64,000 nt of DNA from NCBI RefSeq assembly GCF_001427865.1, contig NZ_LMHH01000001.1:1736001-1800000 (forward strand), in the 5' to 3' direction. The notes below the pieces were generated by a model. The model was not told where the DNA came from. It did not search any database and was given only the letters and a program-made list of their open reading frames with translations. The position numbers and the translations under genes are program-made. This DNA comes from Altererythrobacter sp. Root672. GTDB lineage: Bacteria > Pseudomonadota > Alphaproteobacteria > Sphingomonadales > Sphingomonadaceae. Below are positions 61,476-64,000 of the stretch, one piece after another. Numbering within the stretch: the first letter of the stretch is position 1; every line of letters starts with the position of its first letter.

Positions 61476-61742
61476 CTATTCTTCGGGCTTGCCCCAGGCC
61501 ACAATCCAGCGGGGCTTTTGCGGCTTTTCCAGAGGCTCCGCGAAAATGCGGGCCTTTCGCTCTCCGCACGCCTGGCAGCGCATGCGCCGCTCGATCGCGA
61601 CGATGGCCTTTTTCCCCCGGATCTCCATCGAGAGCACTGCGGGGTCGGCGATCACGACGTGCTTGCACGCCTGACATTCAACCCGGAGGTGATAACCCTT
61701 GCGGGCAAAGTCGCTGAGCGAATCGAGGCGGTGCCGGACCAT
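61476..61742 (-). CDS. Small zinc-ribbon-like protein
   Basis: An 88-residue protein with two CxxC pairs: VECQACKHVVIADPAVLSME and MRCQACGERKARIFAEP. The spacing (27 residues between pairs) fits a zinc ribbon. It occurs widely in sphingomonads; the function is unknown. It lacks a signal peptide. It overlaps slightly with the weak membrane ORF on the other strand. Confidence 0.7.
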   Translation of the reverse strand: MVRHRLDSLSDFARKGYHLRVECQACKHVVIADPAVLSMEIRGKKAIVAIERRMRCQACGERKARIFAEPLEKPQKPRWIVAWGKPEE

Positions 61743-62359
61743 CGACCCAGCTGGAACATATGAGGAACACCCGCAAGGGTGCCGCCCAGTCGCCGGGACG
61801 GTTAGTCCACCATGTCGGCAACAAGGCGCCGAAGGTCATTAAGAGGGATGTTTGAAACGGGCCGGCTGACGTCAACCGTCAGAAGCCGGGCTCGCCCGCG
61901 CAGCGCGGGGAGGGTTGTGGCGCTCTTGAACGCGCCGAATGTTTGAAATGTCATTAAATCCTGGTGGGCGGCCACGGGCCGCCTGTTCTTATGTTTATGA
62001 TTGGCCAGAGTGAATCGAGCGCCGCGGAAAGGGCGCACTCGGATCGTTCTCATGGAAACGGCGCGATCCGCCCTGTTGGCGGGCCATCGAACCAACACGG
62101 AGATGGGACGTTGGTCGCCGTTTTCAAGAGGGGCCGCTCGCGCGCGAACCCGTGCTGGCGAACCCTGGCGCGGCCGCACGATCTTACTTGCGCGCCTCCA
62201 CCACCCGCTTACGATCTTCCATGGCTTTGGCGGCATCGAGCTCGCGCACTGCCTAATATCATTTCAGCTTAATGGCAGGGATTGGCCGATTGCGGACTGG
62301 CAGCTCTTCGGTGTCGGTGGGCAAAGCAGACCTTCGCTACTGACCTGCTCGACAACCGC
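61743..62359. other. Region with gene fragments
   Basis: A stretch of about 600 nt before tetR. A minus-strand frame at 61802-61954 (50 codons, LALRGRARLLTVDVSR-like) has some likeness to sphingomonad hypothetical proteins but lacks support. Otherwise no gene is recognised. Confidence 0.4.
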
Positions 62360-62374
62360 TTTAATACCATTAAA
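62360..62374. promoter_or_regulatory. TetR-type operator TTTAAT-ACC-ATTAAA
   Basis: A perfect 15-bp inverted repeat with a 3-nt centre, ending 3 nt before the tetR ATG at 62378. AT-rich in a GC-rich neighbourhood. It is a likely autoregulatory site, although the adjacent tetR is broken. Confidence 0.6.
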
Positions 62375-62377
62375 TTA

Positions 62378-62952
62378 ATGGGACGATCGAGGACAGTTGT
62401 CAATCAGCAACCGCTGCGGCGGGAGACCATCGTTGCCACGGCGCTTCGGCTGCTCGAGGAGGACGGCCTCGACCGGCTCAGCATGGCTCGCATTGCAGGC
62501 GCGCTCGGGGTGCAAACGCCGGCGTTCTACTGGCACGTGCGCGACCGCGGGGAGCTTCTCGGCCTGAAGGCCGAGGAACTGCTCCGCCAGACGCTAGACA
62601 AGCTAGATCGGGAAGCGGTCGGCTGCGATTTCCTGATCATGTTCGGCCGCGCCGTTGCAAAGGACCAGGCAAGCGACGCCACCTTGCGAAACTCGTCGCG
62701 ATCAGCAGCCCCACAGAGGCAGGCTACGAGCAAATCAAATCCAGAGTTCTCGATCCGCTCGCCAAGGGCGGCATCGCCAATCCGAGCGAAGCCCTGATGG
62801 CGGTGCTCTCGTTCACGCTGGGCTGGTCCCTTTTCACCACCAATCCGCCGATGCGAGCGCATCTCATGCTCGCCATGAACCCTGAGCAGAGCTTCGAAGC
62901 CGGTCTACAAGCGATCGCCGCGGGTTTTGGCTGCTCCGGTGACGGCAGGTAG
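62378..62952 (+). pseudogene. Frameshifted tetR
   Basis: The HTH half is intact (QQPLRRETIVATALRLLEED, then IAGALGVQTPAFYWHVRDRG). Near 62690 the frame goes out of register. The TetR C-terminal half continues in another frame: KLVAISSPTEAGYEQIKSRV, then AKGGIANPSEALMAVLSFTL and GWSLFTTNPPMRAHLMLAMN, ending at 62952. At least one indel, perhaps with a small deletion, separates the halves. The first part alone would give a 139-residue protein with the wrong C terminus. Confidence 0.8.
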
Positions 62953-62995
62953 GGCCAATCACGAGGGGAGGACGAATGATGCACCGGCGGAATTT

Positions 62996-63768
62996 CCTGG
63001 GCCAGTATCGCGCGTACCCGCGCAGCCTCCTCCGGCGCCGCTGCGCCTGTTCGGCAGCCGGCCGCGCGCGTTCGAGCAGGAGTTCCGCCCGAATGAGCGG
63101 CAGTGGCATAATGGTCTCCTCGACAACCAGTGTAGCCAGCGCGGCCTCGAGCGCCCAACGGCTTCCTGTGGACGGCCGTTCTTCATGAGCGCCGCTGCCT
63201 GCCTCAGCGCGTTCGGGTAGGTGGCCAATGGCAGGCTGGTGACGCTGAACACGTGCTCGCTGGCCAGATCTTTGATCAACCTGCGACCTTCCTGCAGTCG
63301 CCCGTTGTCGAGCGCCTCCTCTGCAGCGTTGCGCAAGGTATCAACATCCTCCGGTGTGACGAGGACGTCGTAAGTCCTTATGTCCACAGCCACCGGCGCC
63401 AGCGCGAGCTCTGGCTCCGCCGCAAGAACGACCTCGAGCTTCCCGGTCGCGCGCGCCAGCGCCTCGGCCGCACCGTCGTAATCCTCTTCGGGGAGTAGCC
63501 CCAGCGCCGCGTATGTCTGGTCAAGCGCGTCGGCGGCATCGGCGATGAGGGCCTTTCGCCTGTCAGCGAGCGCTGCGTAAGGTTTGGCCTCGTTTGAGGG
63601 GGCGTTCGCCCGCGACGAACTTCCTGCGGCGTTCGACGTGGAGGAGGCGGCAGTCTTGGCGTCCTCCGCCTCACGCTCGCAGGCGGCGAGCAGAAGCCCG
63701 AGCGCGAGTGCAAGCGAACAGGCGGTCCAGGGACGGGCGACGCGAGGGCTATATGTGGAACCGGGCAT
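62996..63768 (-). pseudogene. Frameshifted second yfdX
   Basis: From ATG 63768 the first 200 or so codons match the yfdX protein at 12239-13219 (CSLALALGLLLAACEREAED, then ALADRRKALIADAADALDQT, RLIKDLASEHVFSVTSLPLA). Then two frameshifts, near 63165 and 63042, break the family core; the continuation is readable in other frames (IPLPLVRAE-like MPLPLIRAELLLERARP and APEEAARVRAILAQE), and the gene ends about 120 codons short, near 62996. The lipobox reads LLLAAC. It is a decayed copy of the lipoprotein gene. Confidence 0.85.
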
Positions 63769-63770
63769 GA
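63685..63770. repeat. Direct repeat copy 2 (second yfdX 5' end)
   Basis: Identical over 86 bases to 13136-13221, same orientation, 50.5 kb apart. The following operator and bon 5' end are also highly similar. Confidence 0.85.
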
Positions 63771-63829
63771 ACTTTCTCCCGAGCCCGCCCCTCGCCAGCT
63801 TTCCTGGAGCACCTCCGCGTTTGCCTGCG

Positions 63830-63843
63830 CTGACGATCGTCAA
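63830..63843 (+). promoter_or_regulatory. FNR/FixK-type operator before second bon copy
   Basis: CTGACGATCGTCAA, identical to the 13283 site. TAGCTT begins 21 nt after it (63865) and the bon ATG is at 63901, the same spacing as in the first copy. Confidence 0.8.
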
Positions 63844-63900
63844 GGCGGCGTCCTGCGCCGCGTCTAGCTTGACGGCTCCACTCAGGAATGGAGAGACCAC

Positions 63901-64000
63901 ATGGCCAGCGACAATGACATCAAGCGCGACGTTGAAGCCCAGCTCCGCTGGGATCCCGACATCGATGCCACCGACATCTCGGTGTCGGTCAAGGACGGCG
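63901..64000 (+). CDS. BON-domain protein, second copy (partial)
   Basis: The first 33 codons (MASDNDIKRDVEAQLRWDPD, then IDATDISVSVKDG) match the start of the bon gene at 13354 with only a few changes. The window ends here, so it cannot be told whether this copy has the complete third BON repeat that the first copy lacks. Confidence 0.85.
   Translation, partial: MASDNDIKRDVEAQLRWDPDIDATDISVSVKDG

Noticed and set aside
61802-61954. 50-codon minus-strand ORF
   Set aside because: Some likeness to sphingomonad hypothetical proteins but no family motif or ribosome binding site strong enough to call it.

Overview
The window is GC-rich DNA with a typical alphaproteobacterial gene set: FixJ-like and HWE-kinase signalling, an UrcA protein, a YdbL protein, a TonB-dependent receptor with the EIVVTAQ TonB box, and a Trb-type conjugation locus in the arrangement usual in sphingomonads. 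I infer Sphingomonadales (Sphingopyxis, Novosphingobium or Erythrobacter relatives). No rRNA, tRNA, CRISPR array, integrase or complete insertion sequence was recognised.

Layout. 1-12 kb: signalling and housekeeping: a FixJ-like response regulator, a PAS-GGDEF-EAL protein followed by a PilZ protein, an operon of rhodanese-ChrB, a YezD-like small protein and an exported Fe/Mn superoxide dismutase, a winged-helix/TPR regulator, UrcA, YdbL, an HWE/HisKA_2 kinase, and a PAS-PAS-PAS-REC-LuxR protein. 12-31 kb: a stress and redox island: YfdX lipoprotein, BON protein, HdeD, DUF5335, a Crp/Fnr-type regulator, two DsbA-like thiol oxidoreductases, Hsp20, luciferase-like oxidoreductase, TrxC, a complete DnaK-GrpE-DnaJ-CbpM chaperone set, a peroxiredoxin, and a cNMP-domain/thioredoxin-reductase-like fusion. 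29.6-40 kb: a GlxA-type regulator with a half-length tandem copy, a LOV-GGDEF-EAL protein, an OhrR-like MarR regulator with its alpha/beta hydrolase, a TetR regulator with a TonB receptor, and a histidine kinase. 40.4-61 kb: a conjugative module (AlpA, DUF2274, TrbI-G-F-L-J-E-D-C-B, CopG, TraG, relaxase, SSB, SRAP) carrying cargo: an SH3-metallo-beta-lactamase protein with a DUF2235 hydrolase, and the Xre/Fic pair known as mobile mystery proteins A and B. 61-64 kb: decayed genes (a frameshifted tetR, a frameshifted second yfdX) and the start of a second bon gene.

How it works together. The main result is a repeated operator. The 14-bp near-palindrome TTGA-CGATCG-TCAA, the FNR/FixK class consensus TTGA-N6-TCAA, occurs ten times, nearly always in promoter regions of the stress island, and again before the second bon copy. 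It sits in front of yfdX/bon, DUF5335, dsbA, hsp20, the luciferase-like gene, dnaK, the peroxiredoxin operon and the TrxR-like gene. Several copies are followed exactly 21 nt later by a -10-like hexamer, the spacing of a class II Crp/Fnr promoter. The only Crp/Fnr protein with an HTH domain in the window (15825-16499) lies in the middle of the island, has a FixK-like recognition helix and an unusual cysteine cluster. I propose a dedicated redox- or oxygen-responsive regulon that couples chaperones to thiol chemistry.

The island has also been duplicated and eroded. The block [ABM-like gene, TrxR-like gene, operator, hsp20] is present twice; in one copy TrxR is a deletion remnant and Hsp20 is intact, in the other the reverse. 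The block [yfdX, operator, bon] is present at both ends of a 50-kb interval as direct repeats.
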